Assembly (NCBI RefSeq): GCF_003112535.1
Contig: NZ_BEWA01000015.1
Span: 62,001-126,000 of the forward strand
Source of the DNA: Streptomyces rishiriensis
Lineage (GTDB): Bacteria; Actinomycetota; Actinomycetes; Streptomycetales; Streptomycetaceae
Direction: 5' to 3'
DNA: 64,000 nt
Both the position numbers and the translations under genes were made by a program. Of this stretch, positions 16,453-24,489 are shown one piece after another (position 1 is the stretch's first letter; each line of letters begins with the position of its first letter). The notes below the pieces were generated by a model. The model was not told the DNA's origin and searched no databases. It saw only the letters and a program-made list of their open reading frames with translations.

Positions 16453-18693
16453 GTGAAACGACGCAGAACCGCCCTGCTGTCCCTCGCGACCCTGCTGGGC
16501 GCGGCGCTCACCGCGCTGCCCGTGCAGAACGCCGGCGCCGACGAGGTCGAGCAGGTCAGGAACGGCGGCTTCGACACGACCGCCGACCCCTGGTGGACCA
16601 GCAACGTCACGGCCGGTCTCACCGGGGGCCAGTTGTGCGCGGACGTGCCCGGGGGCACCGCCAACCGCTGGGACTCCGCCGTCGGCCAGAACGACATCAC
16701 CCTGGTGAAGGGCACGACCTACCGCTTCTCGTTCCGTGCCTCCGGGGCGCCCGGGGGACACGCGGTGCGGGCGATCGTGGGGCTCTCGGTCTCCCCGTAC
16801 GACACCTGGCAGGAGGCGTCCCCGGTGCTGGACCCGGCGGGCGACTCGTACTCGTACACGTTCACCTCGCCGGTCGACAGCACCCAGGGGCAGGTCGCCT
16901 TCCAGGTGGGCGGGAGCGCCGATCCGTGGCGGTTCTGCCTGGACGACGTCTCGCTGCTGGGCGGGGTGCCGCCGCAGGTGTACGAGCCCGACACCGGACC
17001 CCGGGTGCGCGTCAACCAGGTCGCCTATCTGCCCGCCGGGCCGAAGAACGCCACCCTCGTCACCGACGCCGTCGCGAAGCTGCCCTGGCAGCTGAAGAAC
17101 AGCGCGGGTGCGACGGTCGCGCACGGCTGGAGCGTGCCGCGCGGACTGGACGCCTCCTCCGGACAGAACGTCCACACCATCGACTTCGGCGCCTACCGCA
17201 AGCGCGGCACCGGGTTCACGCTGGTCGCCGACGGGGAGACCAGCCGGCCGTTCGACATCGGCGCCGCCGCCTACGAGCAGCTGCGCCTGGACGCGGTGAA
17301 GTACTACTACACGCAGCGCAGCGGCATCGCGATCCGCGACGACCTGAGGCCCGGCTACGGCAGGGCGGCCGGCCACGTGGGCGTCGCGCCCAACCAGGGC
17401 GACACGAGCGTCCCCTGCCGGCCGGGCGAGTGCGGCTACCGCCTCGACGTCGGCGGCGGCTGGTACGACGCCGGAGACCACGGCAAGTACGTCGTCAACG
17501 GCGGCATCGCCGCCTGGGAACTGCTCAGCACCTACGAACGCTCCCTCGTCGCCCGCACCGGTCACCCGGCGAAGCTGGGCGACGGCACGCTCGCCCTGCC
17601 CGAGAGCGGCAACCACGTGCCCGACGTCCTCGACGAGGCCCGCTGGGAGCTGGAATTCCTGCTGAAGATGCAGGTGCCGGACGGGCAGCCGCTCGCCGGC
17701 ATGGCCCATCACAAGATCCACGACGCGCAGTGGACCGGCTTGCCGCTGCTGCCCTCCGACGACCCGCAGCAGCGTGAACTGCACCCGCCGAGCACCGCGG
17801 CGACCCTCAACCTGGCCGCGACGGCCGCGCAGGCGGCCCGCCTCTACCGGCCCTACGACAAGGCCTTCGCCGCGAAGGCGCTGTCGGCGGCGCGCAAGGC
17901 CTGGGCGGCGGCCCTCGCGCACCCGGCCCTGTACGCGGACGCGGCCGACGGCACCGGCGGCGGCGCCTACGACGACGACGACGTGACCGACGAGTTCTAC
18001 TGGGCGGCGGCCGAGCTGTATCTGACCACCGGTGAGAAGCGGTTCGCCGACCATGTGCTGAGCTCTCCGGCGCACACCGTCGACGTCTTCGGCCCCAACG
18101 GGTTCGACTGGTCCCGCACGGCGGCCGCCGGCCGTCTCGACCTCGCGCTCGTCCCGAACAAGCTGCCCGGCCGGGACGAGGTCCGCCGCTCGGTGGTGCG
18201 GGGCGCCGACAAGTACCTCGCCGCCCTGGCCTCGCAGCCGTACGGCATGCCGTACGCGCCGGACGGCAACCGCTACGACTGGGGCTCCAGCCACCAGGTC
18301 CTCAACAACGCCGTGGTCCTCGCGACCGCCTACGACGTCACCGGCGCCTCGAAGTACCGTGACGCCGCCGTCCAGAGTATGGACTACATCCTCGGCCGCA
18401 ACGCGCTGAACATCTCGTACGTCACCGGCTACGGCGAGGCCAACGCCCAGCACCAGCACAGTCGTTGGTACGCCCACCAGCTCGACCCGAAGCTGCCCTC
18501 CCCGCCGGCGGGCACCCTCGCGGGCGGCCCGAACTCGAGCATCCAGGATCCCTATGCACAGTCCAAGCTCCAGGGGTGCGTCGGCCAGTTCTGCTACATC
18601 GACGACATCCAGTCCTGGTCGACCAACGAGACCGCGATCAACTGGAACGCGGCTCTGACCCGGATGGCGTCCTTCGTGGCGGATCAGGGATAG
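16453..18693 (+). CDS. Secreted GH9 endoglucanase with CBM4/9-like and CelD-N (Ig-like) domains
   Basis: A 746-residue secreted cellulase. Signal peptide MKRRRTALLSLATLLGAALT... is cleaved after about AGADE. Residues about 33-170 form a CBM4/9-like jelly roll (RNGGFDTTADPWW), 178-265 a CelD-N Ig-like domain (VRVNQVAYLP), and about 275-746 the GH9 (alpha/alpha)6 barrel. Catalytic residues are visible: WYDAGDHGKYV at 337-347 (base Asp in DAGD) and the acid Glu726 in STNETAINWN. The GTG start follows CCGAGGAGCC. Expression is probably under CebR. It cuts beta-1,4-glucan outside the cell. Confidence 0.93.
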   Translation: MKRRRTALLSLATLLGAALTALPVQNAGADEVEQVRNGGFDTTADPWWTSNVTAGLTGGQLCADVPGGTANRWDSAVGQNDITLVKGTTYRFSFRASGAPGGHAVRAIVGLSVSPYDTWQEASPVLDPAGDSYSYTFTSPVDSTQGQVAFQVGGSADPWRFCLDDVSLLGGVPPQVYEPDTGPRVRVNQVAYLPAGPKNATLVTDAVAKLPWQLKNSAGATVAHGWSVPRGLDASSGQNVHTIDFGAYRKRGTGFTLVADGETSRPFDIGAAAYEQLRLDAVKYYYTQRSGIAIRDDLRPGYGRAAGHVGVAPNQGDTSVPCRPGECGYRLDVGGGWYDAGDHGKYVVNGGIAAWELLSTYERSLVARTGHPAKLGDGTLALPESGNHVPDVLDEARWELEFLLKMQVPDGQPLAGMAHHKIHDAQWTGLPLLPSDDPQQRELHPPSTAATLNLAATAAQAARLYRPYDKAFAAKALSAARKAWAAALAHPALYADAADGTGGGAYDDDDVTDEFYWAAAELYLTTGEKRFADHVLSSPAHTVDVFGPNGFDWSRTAAAGRLDLALVPNKLPGRDEVRRSVVRGADKYLAALASQPYGMPYAPDGNRYDWGSSHQVLNNAVVLATAYDVTGASKYRDAAVQSMDYILGRNALNISYVTGYGEANAQHQHSRWYAHQLDPKLPSPPAGTLAGGPNSSIQDPYAQSKLQGCVGQFCYIDDIQSWSTNETAINWNAALTRMASFVADQG

Positions 18694-18731
18694 TCCCGAC
18701 CCGATCGGGAGCGGACCGGTACGGACACCTT

Positions 18732-18795
18732 GCGGTACCGCGCGGTCAACGGTTTGACCTGGTGATATTTACGAGTAAGTACCCGCGCGGTACCG
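18732..18795. promoter_or_regulatory. Toxin-antitoxin promoter with paired GCGGTACCG sites
   Basis: Two copies of the near-palindrome GCGGTACCG (18732-18740 and 18787-18795) are 55 bases apart. Between them are TTGACC (18754-18759), a 16-base spacer and TAAGTA (18776-18781), a reasonable promoter for the antitoxin gene starting at 18804. Such paired sites fit autoregulation by the antitoxin; this is inference. Confidence 0.45.
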
Positions 18796-18803
18796 TGAAG
18801 GAC

Positions 18804-19049
18804 ATGCCAGCCCTCAATGTGGAATTCAGCGATCGCGAGCTGGAGGACCTGCGGCAGATCGCCAAGGAACGCGGCACCTCGATGAAGGCGCTCGTGCGGG
18901 AGGCGGCCGCGGCCGACATCGCGCGGCACCGGGCGCTCCAGGAGGGCGCGGAGGCCTTCCGCAGCTTCTTCGCCTCCCACGCCGACGAGTTCGCCGCCGC
19001 CTTCCCGGACGACGAACGCTCCGCCCGGAGCGAGGGGCGGGTCGCCTGA
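18804..19049 (+). CDS. Antitoxin of a Fic-type toxin-antitoxin pair
   Basis: An 81-residue acidic protein with a short beta strand (MPALNVEFSD) followed by two helices (RELEDLRQIAKERGTSMKAL, VREAAAADIARH), the pattern of a ribbon-helix-helix repressor, then an acidic C-terminal tail likely to bind the toxin. It stops 3 bases before the toxin start. Size, order and spacing match the actinomycete antitoxin/Fic-family toxin pairs. Confidence 0.75.
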   Translation: MPALNVEFSDRELEDLRQIAKERGTSMKALVREAAAADIARHRALQEGAEAFRSFFASHADEFAAAFPDDERSARSEGRVA

Positions 19050-19052
19050 CCG

Positions 19053-19430
19053 ATGACGTCCGTCATCCACATCGACGTGCCCTGGCTTCTCCAGCGCCAC
19101 GAAGAGGTGCTGCCCGAGCAGCCCACCGTCAACGACTTCTCCGCGCTGGTCGCGGCCGTGGCCCGGCACCGGGTCGACCCGCCCAGGCTCGGCGTGGACT
19201 CCGACCCGGCCTGGCGGGCCGCCGCCCTGCTGCACACGCTCACCCTGCTCAAGCCGCTGCCCTCGGCCAACGCCCGCTTCGCCTGTGCGACGGCGGTGGC
19301 GTACATGTTCACCAGCGGCGTCGGCATCGACCCGCCGTACGGCGCGCTCGTCGACCTGGCCCGTGACCTGCTCGACGGCAAGACCGACGTCTACGGAGCG
19401 GCCGACCGGTTGCGGTCCTGGCAGATATAG
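19053..19430 (+). CDS. Fic/Doc-fold toxin component with a decayed active-site motif
   Basis: A 125-residue small all-helical protein. The segment around residues 55-86 (AALLHTLTLLKPLPSANARFACATAVAYMF) aligns with the Fic/Doc core, where the catalytic HxFx(D/N)(G/A)N(K/G)R would lie. Here it reads K67-P-L-P-S-A-N-A-R75: the invariant His is Lys and the acidic residue is Ser, while Asn73 and Arg75 remain. Classic AMPylation or Doc-type phosphorylation therefore looks impaired or altered. It lies 3 bases after its antitoxin gene. Confidence 0.72.
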   Translation: MTSVIHIDVPWLLQRHEEVLPEQPTVNDFSALVAAVARHRVDPPRLGVDSDPAWRAAALLHTLTLLKPLPSANARFACATAVAYMFTSGVGIDPPYGALVDLARDLLDGKTDVYGAADRLRSWQI

Positions 19431-19996
19431 GCAGACAGACGCAGCCGCAGGCAGACGCGGACGCCGACGAGTACAGGCAGACGCAGACAGGTACAGGCGG
19501 ACGCAGACAGGTACAGGCGGACGCGGCCGGCACGGCCATGCGGGAGCTCCTGCCGTCGGAGACGCGCGAACTGCCTCGGGGCCGCCGGCCGAGGGCGGGA
19601 GGAGCAAGGCCGGCGGCCGTTTCGCGCAGGAGAGCCGCCGTCCTGCGCGGGGCCTCCGAGGAAGTGGCCGGTTCCAGCCAACTACGCGGACCGGCGCGTC
19701 GGGAGCGTGCGCGGCACTTTGCTGGGTGTGCGCGTTTCACACGGGGCGCGACGACGGAATTCGGCCGGGCCGCCAAGGCGCGCACAATGGCGCGCCGTAC
19801 GGCGGGAGTAGGTTTCCGTTATCGACATTCCATCAATAAGCGTGGCTTCAGTCGTCGCCTTGTTGTGCCCGACTTAGTTGTGCAAAGGTGAACCACCCGT
19901 GCGGGGGGTCATGGCCGGGTCCCCTGCGTTCGTCGGCGGAGGCGAATTCTCGCTCCCTGCCGCACCGAACAGGTACGTACCAAAGGAATTCGCTCA
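19431..19996. other. Intergenic region between the toxin and the second sigma-lectin gene
   Basis: 566 bases with a 20-base tandem repeat (19471-19530) and no gene that could be supported. The last 200 bases are noticeably more A+T-rich (CATTCCATCAATAAGC, GACTTAGTTGTGC) and probably carry the promoter of the downstream gene. Confidence 0.4.
19471..19530. repeat. 20-base tandem repeat, three copies
   Basis: Units GTACAGGCGGACGCAGACAG at 19471, 19491 and 19511; the first has AGGCAG for AGGCGG and the third ends GCGGCCGG. A decayed half-copy (GCAGGCAGACGCGG) precedes them. It lies 40 bases downstream of the toxin stop. Confidence 0.85.
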
Positions 19997-21631
19997 GTGC
20001 CCACCGCTCAGCCTCCTCTTCCGCCCTACCCGCCGCCCGGCGGGGGCCCCGGAGAATCCGACGAGTCCCTCGCCGCCGGAATACGCGGCGGCGCGGACAG
20101 CGAGGTCGCCCAGTCCACCGCCATGCTGATCGCCCGGCACTGGCGGCCTGTGCAGGAGTACGCGGTCATCTGCCTCGCCTCCTCCGGGAGCGCCGCGTCC
20201 ATGCTCACCACGGCCGTCTTCCATCAGGTCTTCGACCGGCTCAAGCTGGGCGAGCCGGGCACCGCGCTGCGACCGCGGCTGCTGGTGACGGTGCGGGACA
20301 CGGCCGCACTGTGGTCCGCCGACGAGGGGCTGTCCGGCGTCCTGCCCGTGCTGCGCAAACCGGCCGGCGCACGGGGAATGCGCAGCGCGAAGTCCATGAC
20401 CCCGGAGAACCGGGTGCTGACGGAACGCTCGTTCCAGGGGCTTCCCGCGGTCGCCCGCTGCGTCCTGTGGCACGTGGAGGCCGAGGCCGAGCCGGTCACC
20501 GTCGCCGCCGGTCTGCTCGGCATGGACACCGACACCGTGTCCGCCGTCCTCGAACAGGCGCGGGACAAGCTCCGCGAGGGCGTGGTCCGCGCCCATCGGG
20601 AACTCGCCCCGAGCAAGGACTGCCGCTTCTACAACCGGCTCCTCGACGTCCCCATCCGGCGCGGCGGCGACCTGCTGCCGGACGTGCGCAAGCACCTGGA
20701 CGAGTGCCGCTACTGCCGCTCCGCCGCCGAGCAGCTCGGCCACTTCGAGAGCGGCCTCGGCGTGCTGCTCGCCGAGGCGGTGCTCGGCTGGGGGGCGCGT
20801 CGCTACCACGACACCCGGCCCGGCCGCGCCAAGCAGCAGACGGTCCGTCTCAAGGGCTCCGCGCGCCATCGCGGCGGCGGCACGCGGGGCCGGGGCGGCA
20901 ACCTGCTCGCGCGCATTCCCTCGCCCCGCCGGCGGGCGTCCGGGGCGGCCCGGTCGCCGCGAGCGCTGTTCACCGGCGTCGGTCTGGCCTCGGCGGGACT
21001 GCTGACGACCCTGCTCGCCGCCGGCATGTGGTCGGACGACGGCGGCGCGGACCCGGCCGCCTCCACCAGCGGCAGCGTCCCCGGCACCGACTCGCAGGCG
21101 GCCACCGTCTCGCCCACGGCCCCCGGCACCGCCCAACTGCCCACCCCGCCACGGCAGACCAGGCTGCGCAACGCGGCCGCCGACCTGTGCCTGGACATCC
21201 GGGGCGAGGCGAAGGCCGGCGCCGCCGTCCAGCTGGCGGCCTGTTCGTCCGAGGAGACGCAGGCGTGGTCGTACGGCGACGACGGCCAGCTGCGCAGCGC
21301 GGCCCACTCCGACCTGTGCGTCGACTCGCACGCGGACGCCGGCGTGGTGATCCTCGGCGCGTGCGCCGACGCCACAGACGCGCGCGGCGAGGACGTCCGC
21401 TACGACCTCACCGTGCAGGGCGAGTTGCTGCCCCGCTGGGACGACGCGCTGGCGCTCGCGACGGCCGGCGAGGACGCGGGCGCCGACGTCGTCGTCAAGG
21501 TCCGCGACCACTCCACCGGCCAGCGCTGGCTGACGGACGTCGCCTCGGCGACCCCGGGTTCCCTCGCGGTCACCGGCACGCACGCACCGCCGTCGGCCCA
21601 GCCGGTCGGCCTCCCGGACGGCACGGCCTGA
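19997..21631 (+). CDS. Membrane protein: sigma-like N-terminus, zinc-finger motif, TM helix and ricin lectin
   Basis: A 544-residue paralogue of the 9202-11265 protein with the same plan. A sigma-like N-terminal part covers about 30-215 (SMLTTAVFHQVFDRLK, GLPAVARCVLWHVEAE, then VLEQARDKLREGVVRAHREL). HLDECRYC near residue 233 is the HxxxCxxC zinc motif. The membrane helix is at about 322-344 after an Arg-rich stretch. A beta-trefoil ricin domain runs over 389-520 (AADLCLDIRG, DLCVDSHAD, QRWLTDVAS). It lacks the Gly/Tyr tail. The GTG start has AAAGGAA 9 bases ahead. It could tie recognition of an outside glycan to transcription; unproven. Confidence 0.75.
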   Translation: MPTAQPPLPPYPPPGGGPGESDESLAAGIRGGADSEVAQSTAMLIARHWRPVQEYAVICLASSGSAASMLTTAVFHQVFDRLKLGEPGTALRPRLLVTVRDTAALWSADEGLSGVLPVLRKPAGARGMRSAKSMTPENRVLTERSFQGLPAVARCVLWHVEAEAEPVTVAAGLLGMDTDTVSAVLEQARDKLREGVVRAHRELAPSKDCRFYNRLLDVPIRRGGDLLPDVRKHLDECRYCRSAAEQLGHFESGLGVLLAEAVLGWGARRYHDTRPGRAKQQTVRLKGSARHRGGGTRGRGGNLLARIPSPRRRASGAARSPRALFTGVGLASAGLLTTLLAAGMWSDDGGADPAASTSGSVPGTDSQAATVSPTAPGTAQLPTPPRQTRLRNAAADLCLDIRGEAKAGAAVQLAACSSEETQAWSYGDDGQLRSAAHSDLCVDSHADAGVVILGACADATDARGEDVRYDLTVQGELLPRWDDALALATAGEDAGADVVVKVRDHSTGQRWLTDVASATPGSLAVTGTHAPPSAQPVGLPDGTA

Positions 21632-21710
21632 CGCCCGGGGCACGGCCGCACGGCGGCGTCCCCACAACCCTGCCGGCGCCGGTGCGGCGCCGGTCGGCGT
21701 CCGCCGGGCG

Positions 21711-22880
21711 TCAGACGGGGGCCTCGACGAGGTCCGCGGGGCCGACCGTCGCCGGGCCGGCGTGGCCGGACAGGGCCAGGGTCAGGTCGAACTCGGCGAG
21801 CAGACAGCGGATCACGTGCTCGACGCCGGCCTGTCCGTCCAGGCCGAGCCCGTACGCGTAGGGCCGGCCCAGCAGCACCGCCCGCGCGCCGAGTGCGAGC
21901 GCCTTGAAGACGTCCGCGCCGGTGCGCACCCCGCTGTCGAACAGTACGGTCAGCCGGTCGCCGACCGCCCGCGCCACCTCCGGCAGCGCGTCGGCCGCCG
22001 CGATCGAACCGGCCACCTGGCGGCCGCCGTGGTTGGAGACGACGACGCCGTCCATCCCGGCGTCGGCGGCCAGCCGGGCGTCGTCCGGATGCAGCACGCC
22101 CTTGAGGACGATGGGGCCGTCCCAGTTCTCCCGCAGGAACGCCAGGTCCGGCCAGGTCTTGCCGGGGTCCGCGAACAGCCCGATGAAGCGCAGGACGGCC
22201 GCGTTCGGGTCCTCGTGCGCCGGCTTGGCCAAGCCCGCCTCGAAGGCCGGGTCGGTGAAGTAGTTGGCCGTGCCCACGCCGTGCAGGAACGGCAGATACG
22301 CCTGGTCCAGGTCGCGCGGCCGCCAGGCCAGCAGCGGTGTGTCCAGGGTGACGACGAGCACGCTGAACCCGCTCGCCTTCGCCCGGCCGAGGAAACTCCG
22401 GGTCACCTCGCGGTCCTTGGACCAGTACAGCTGGAACCAGCGCTCGGCGTCGCCCATGACCTCGGCCACCTGCTCGATCGGCGTGCTGGACGCCGACGAC
22501 AGGATGTACGGCACCCCCTGCGCGGCGGCCGCACGGGCCGCCGCGGACTCCGCCTCGGGATGCATGATCGACAGCACGCCGACCGGGGCGAGCGCCAGCG
22601 GCGCGGGCAGGGCCCGGCCCAGCACCTCGACCGACAGGTCCCGCTCCTGGACGTCCCGCAGCATCCGCGGCACGATCCGGCGGCGCTCCAGGGCGGCGCG
22701 GTTCGCCCGGGCCGTGCTGCCGTCCCCGGCGCTGCCCGCCACATAACCGACCGGGCCCGGTCCGAGGCTCTGCTCGGTGAGCTCTTCCAGCCTGGTCAGG
22801 TCGGTGGGCAGCCGGGGGACCGCGCCCGTCATCCCGTTCAGATAGATCTCGTACTGGAAGTCCGCCCAGTGCTTGGCCAT
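21711..22880 (-). CDS. FMN-dependent alpha-hydroxy-acid oxidase (lactate 2-monooxygenase-like)
   Basis: A 389-residue TIM-barrel flavoenzyme of the glycolate oxidase/lactate monooxygenase family. Markers are LALAPVGVLSIMHPEAE (FMN-binding strand), WFQLYWSKDREVTRSF, VLKGVLHPDDARLAADAGMDG with its Lys, and VVSNHGGRQ, where His284 is the catalytic base and the Arg binds the carboxylate; then LFDSGVRTGADVFKALALGA. It oxidises an L-2-hydroxy acid such as lactate. The ATG at 22880 has only a weak purine-rich leader (GGCACGGACGG). Convergent with the upstream sigma-lectin gene. Confidence 0.88.
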   Translation of the reverse strand: MAKHWADFQYEIYLNGMTGAVPRLPTDLTRLEELTEQSLGPGPVGYVAGSAGDGSTARANRAALERRRIVPRMLRDVQERDLSVEVLGRALPAPLALAPVGVLSIMHPEAESAAARAAAAQGVPYILSSASSTPIEQVAEVMGDAERWFQLYWSKDREVTRSFLGRAKASGFSVLVVTLDTPLLAWRPRDLDQAYLPFLHGVGTANYFTDPAFEAGLAKPAHEDPNAAVLRFIGLFADPGKTWPDLAFLRENWDGPIVLKGVLHPDDARLAADAGMDGVVVSNHGGRQVAGSIAAADALPEVARAVGDRLTVLFDSGVRTGADVFKALALGARAVLLGRPYAYGLGLDGQAGVEHVIRCLLAEFDLTLALSGHAGPATVGPADLVEAPV

Positions 22881-22980
22881 CCGTCCGTGCCGCCTCTCGC
22901 CGTCCCGTGGTCGCCCTGCGTCGCAGTCGCAGGGCGACGATACCGGCGGGTAGGCGGGCGGCAGGCCGGGTTCCCGGCGG

Positions 22981-23556
22981 TCATCCCCGGTCAGGGGCGT
23001 CGCCGGAGGATTCCGCCGGCTCCGTCGGATCGGAGGCCGCGTCCGGGCCCTGGGACCGGACGCGCTGGACGTGTTCGAGGGACTCCCGCAGCTCGGTGAG
23101 CCAGTCGTCGGAGTGGCGCTGGACCAGCCGGACGCACCAGGCGAGCGCCTCACTGCGGCTGCGGGCCACGCCCGCGGCGATCAGGGTGTCGAGCACCTGG
23201 CGCTCGGGCTGCCGCAGCCGGGTCATGACCGGCGCGGCGACATGGGTGAACAGGGCCCGCTCCCCGTCGCACACCACACCCCAGGACACCTTGTGCCGGA
23301 ACCGGTGCTCGGCGTCGCGGGCCACGGCCATCCGGGTGTCGCGGGTGCGGTCGCGGAACTCCTGGATCCGGGCGTCGACGGCCGCCCTCCGCTCGGCTGC
23401 GGGGGCGTCCTCGGCCAGCCGGGGTGCGGCGATGCGGCCGATCACGGTGATCTCCTCGCGATCGGCCGTGACTTCGGTCAGTTCCTCGAAGAGATCGTCG
23501 GGCAGTCGGCCCGCGAACCAGCCTCTCAGCTTCTCGTTCTGCTCTGTCGTAATCAT
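22981..23556 (-). CDS. Conserved hypothetical actinomycete protein
   Basis: A 191-residue soluble, highly charged protein of unrecognised family. The N-terminal part (EQNEKLRGWFAGRLPDDLFEEL) and middle (TVIGRIAAPRLAED) precede helices around VDARIQEFRDRTRDTRMAVA, where Arg-rich helices dominate. The last third (VLDTLIAAGVARSRSEALAWCVRLVQRHSDDWL) looks like a ribbon-helix-helix or coiled dimer helix pair, suggesting DNA or protein binding. A palindrome at 23557-23570 abuts the start codon, leaving no room for a Shine-Dalgarno sequence at this ATG. Confidence 0.7.
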   Translation of the reverse strand: MITTEQNEKLRGWFAGRLPDDLFEELTEVTADREEITVIGRIAAPRLAEDAPAAERRAAVDARIQEFRDRTRDTRMAVARDAEHRFRHKVSWGVVCDGERALFTHVAAPVMTRLRQPERQVLDTLIAAGVARSRSEALAWCVRLVQRHSDDWLTELRESLEHVQRVRSQGPDAASDPTEPAESSGDAPDRG

Positions 23557-23570
23557 GTAATGAGCATTAC
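23557..23570. promoter_or_regulatory. GTAATG-AG-CATTAC palindrome at a gene start
   Basis: A perfect inverted repeat directly touching the start codon of the hypothetical gene ending at 22981. It could be an operator blocking transcription or, as RNA, a hairpin occluding translation initiation. Whether the encoded protein binds it is unknown. Confidence 0.4.
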
Positions 23571-23913
23571 TCCGCTGGTCGGTGAACACAAGGGGACGGG
23601 AAGGGGTCCGCCGAGAGCGGAACGAGGGGGTGCGGCGCGGGCCGGAGGGCGGAGAGCGGAATGTTTCAGGCCTATTAACGAAGCTATGAAAACCGGTCAC
23701 CGAGAGGACCGAAGAGATCACGAAGCGCTTGCTTTCGGCGTTGGAACGTTCGAATCCCGTGACTTCACGCCACTGATTCAACACGCAAGGTTACTGAAAC
23801 CTGTGGGGTCGATGTGAGATTCGGCGGCGGACTCGGCAGACTCGCGCTCGCCGCGTCCGGCACCGATCGGGCCGGACCGGCACACCCCCGAATCGAGCGG
23901 AAGGATGCACACA
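23571..23913. other. Intergenic region upstream of the SSI gene
   Basis: About 340 bases with relatively A+T-rich patches (CTATTAACGAAGCTATGAAAAC, CACTGATTCAACACGCAAGG). It carries the SSI promoter, but no single -35/-10 pair stands out. No gene or RNA could be supported. Confidence 0.35.
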
Positions 23914-24348
23914 ATGCGGAACACCGCGCGCTGGGCAGCGACCCTCGGCCTCACGGCCGTCACCGTCTGCGGATCCCTCACCGGACCCGCGCTCGCCGCC
24001 CCGGCCGCAGCGCCCACCTCCCTCTACGCCCCGTCGGCATTCGTGCTGACCGTGGGCCACGGAGACAGCGCCGCCACCGTCAACGCGGCCCGGGCCGTGA
24101 CTCTGAACTGCGCCCCGACCCCCTCGGGCACCCATCCCGCCGCCGCCCTGGCCTGCGCCGAACTGCGCGCCGCCGGCGGGAACCTCGACGTCCTGGCGGG
24201 TCCGAGCGGCGCCGTGTGCACCAAGCAGTACGACCCGGTGGTCGTCACCGTCGACGGCGTGTGGCAGGGCAAGCGCGTCGACTTCGAGCGCACCTTCGCC
24301 AACGAGTGCGTGAAGAACGCTGCCGCGAGCAGCCTCTTCGCGTTCTGA
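23914..24348 (+). CDS. Subtilisin inhibitor-like (SSI) secreted protease inhibitor, P1 lysine
   Basis: A 144-residue Streptomyces subtilisin inhibitor (MEROPS I16). The signal peptide MRNTARWAATLGL... ends at about LAAPAAAP. The mature domain keeps both disulfide pairs (LNCAPTP...ALACAEL and VCTKQYDP...NECVKN) and the C-terminal SSLFAF. The reactive loop reads CTK-QYDP, so the P1 residue is Lys, predicting inhibition of trypsin-like rather than only subtilisin-like proteases (classic SSI has Met). The start at 23914 is preferred over an ATG 9 bases upstream because GGAAGG then has proper spacing. Abundant extracellular protein controlling secreted proteases. Confidence 0.95.
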   Translation: MRNTARWAATLGLTAVTVCGSLTGPALAAPAAAPTSLYAPSAFVLTVGHGDSAATVNAARAVTLNCAPTPSGTHPAAALACAELRAAGGNLDVLAGPSGAVCTKQYDPVVVTVDGVWQGKRVDFERTFANECVKNAAASSLFAF

Positions 24349-24431
24349 GACCGGGATCACGTGGTTCCCGTGGACACCGAGAGAGGCTCGTGAAGTGGGG
24401 AGTGCGAGCCCCTTACGCGAGGGACTGTCGT

Positions 24432-24489
24432 GATCCCGCCCCCGGAGGCCGGGCGGGAGGTGTGGGGCCCCCGGCCGGCCTCCGGGATC
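24432..24489. terminator. Bulged hairpin between convergent SSI and CDGSH genes
   Basis: CGGAGGCCGG (24443-24452) pairs with CCGGCCTCCG (24475-24484), and GATCC (24432-24436) with GGATC (24485-24489), leaving a 6-base bulge. It would end transcription from both sides. A second perfect 14-bp hairpin (24501-24531) lies inside the 3' end of the CDGSH gene. Confidence 0.55.

Noticed and set aside
23725..23775. tRNA-like T-loop sequence GTTCGAATCC followed by ACGCCA
   Set aside because: The expected T-stem is not complementary, and no acceptor, D or anticodon arm can be drawn upstream. The GAACGTTC palindrome explains the look.
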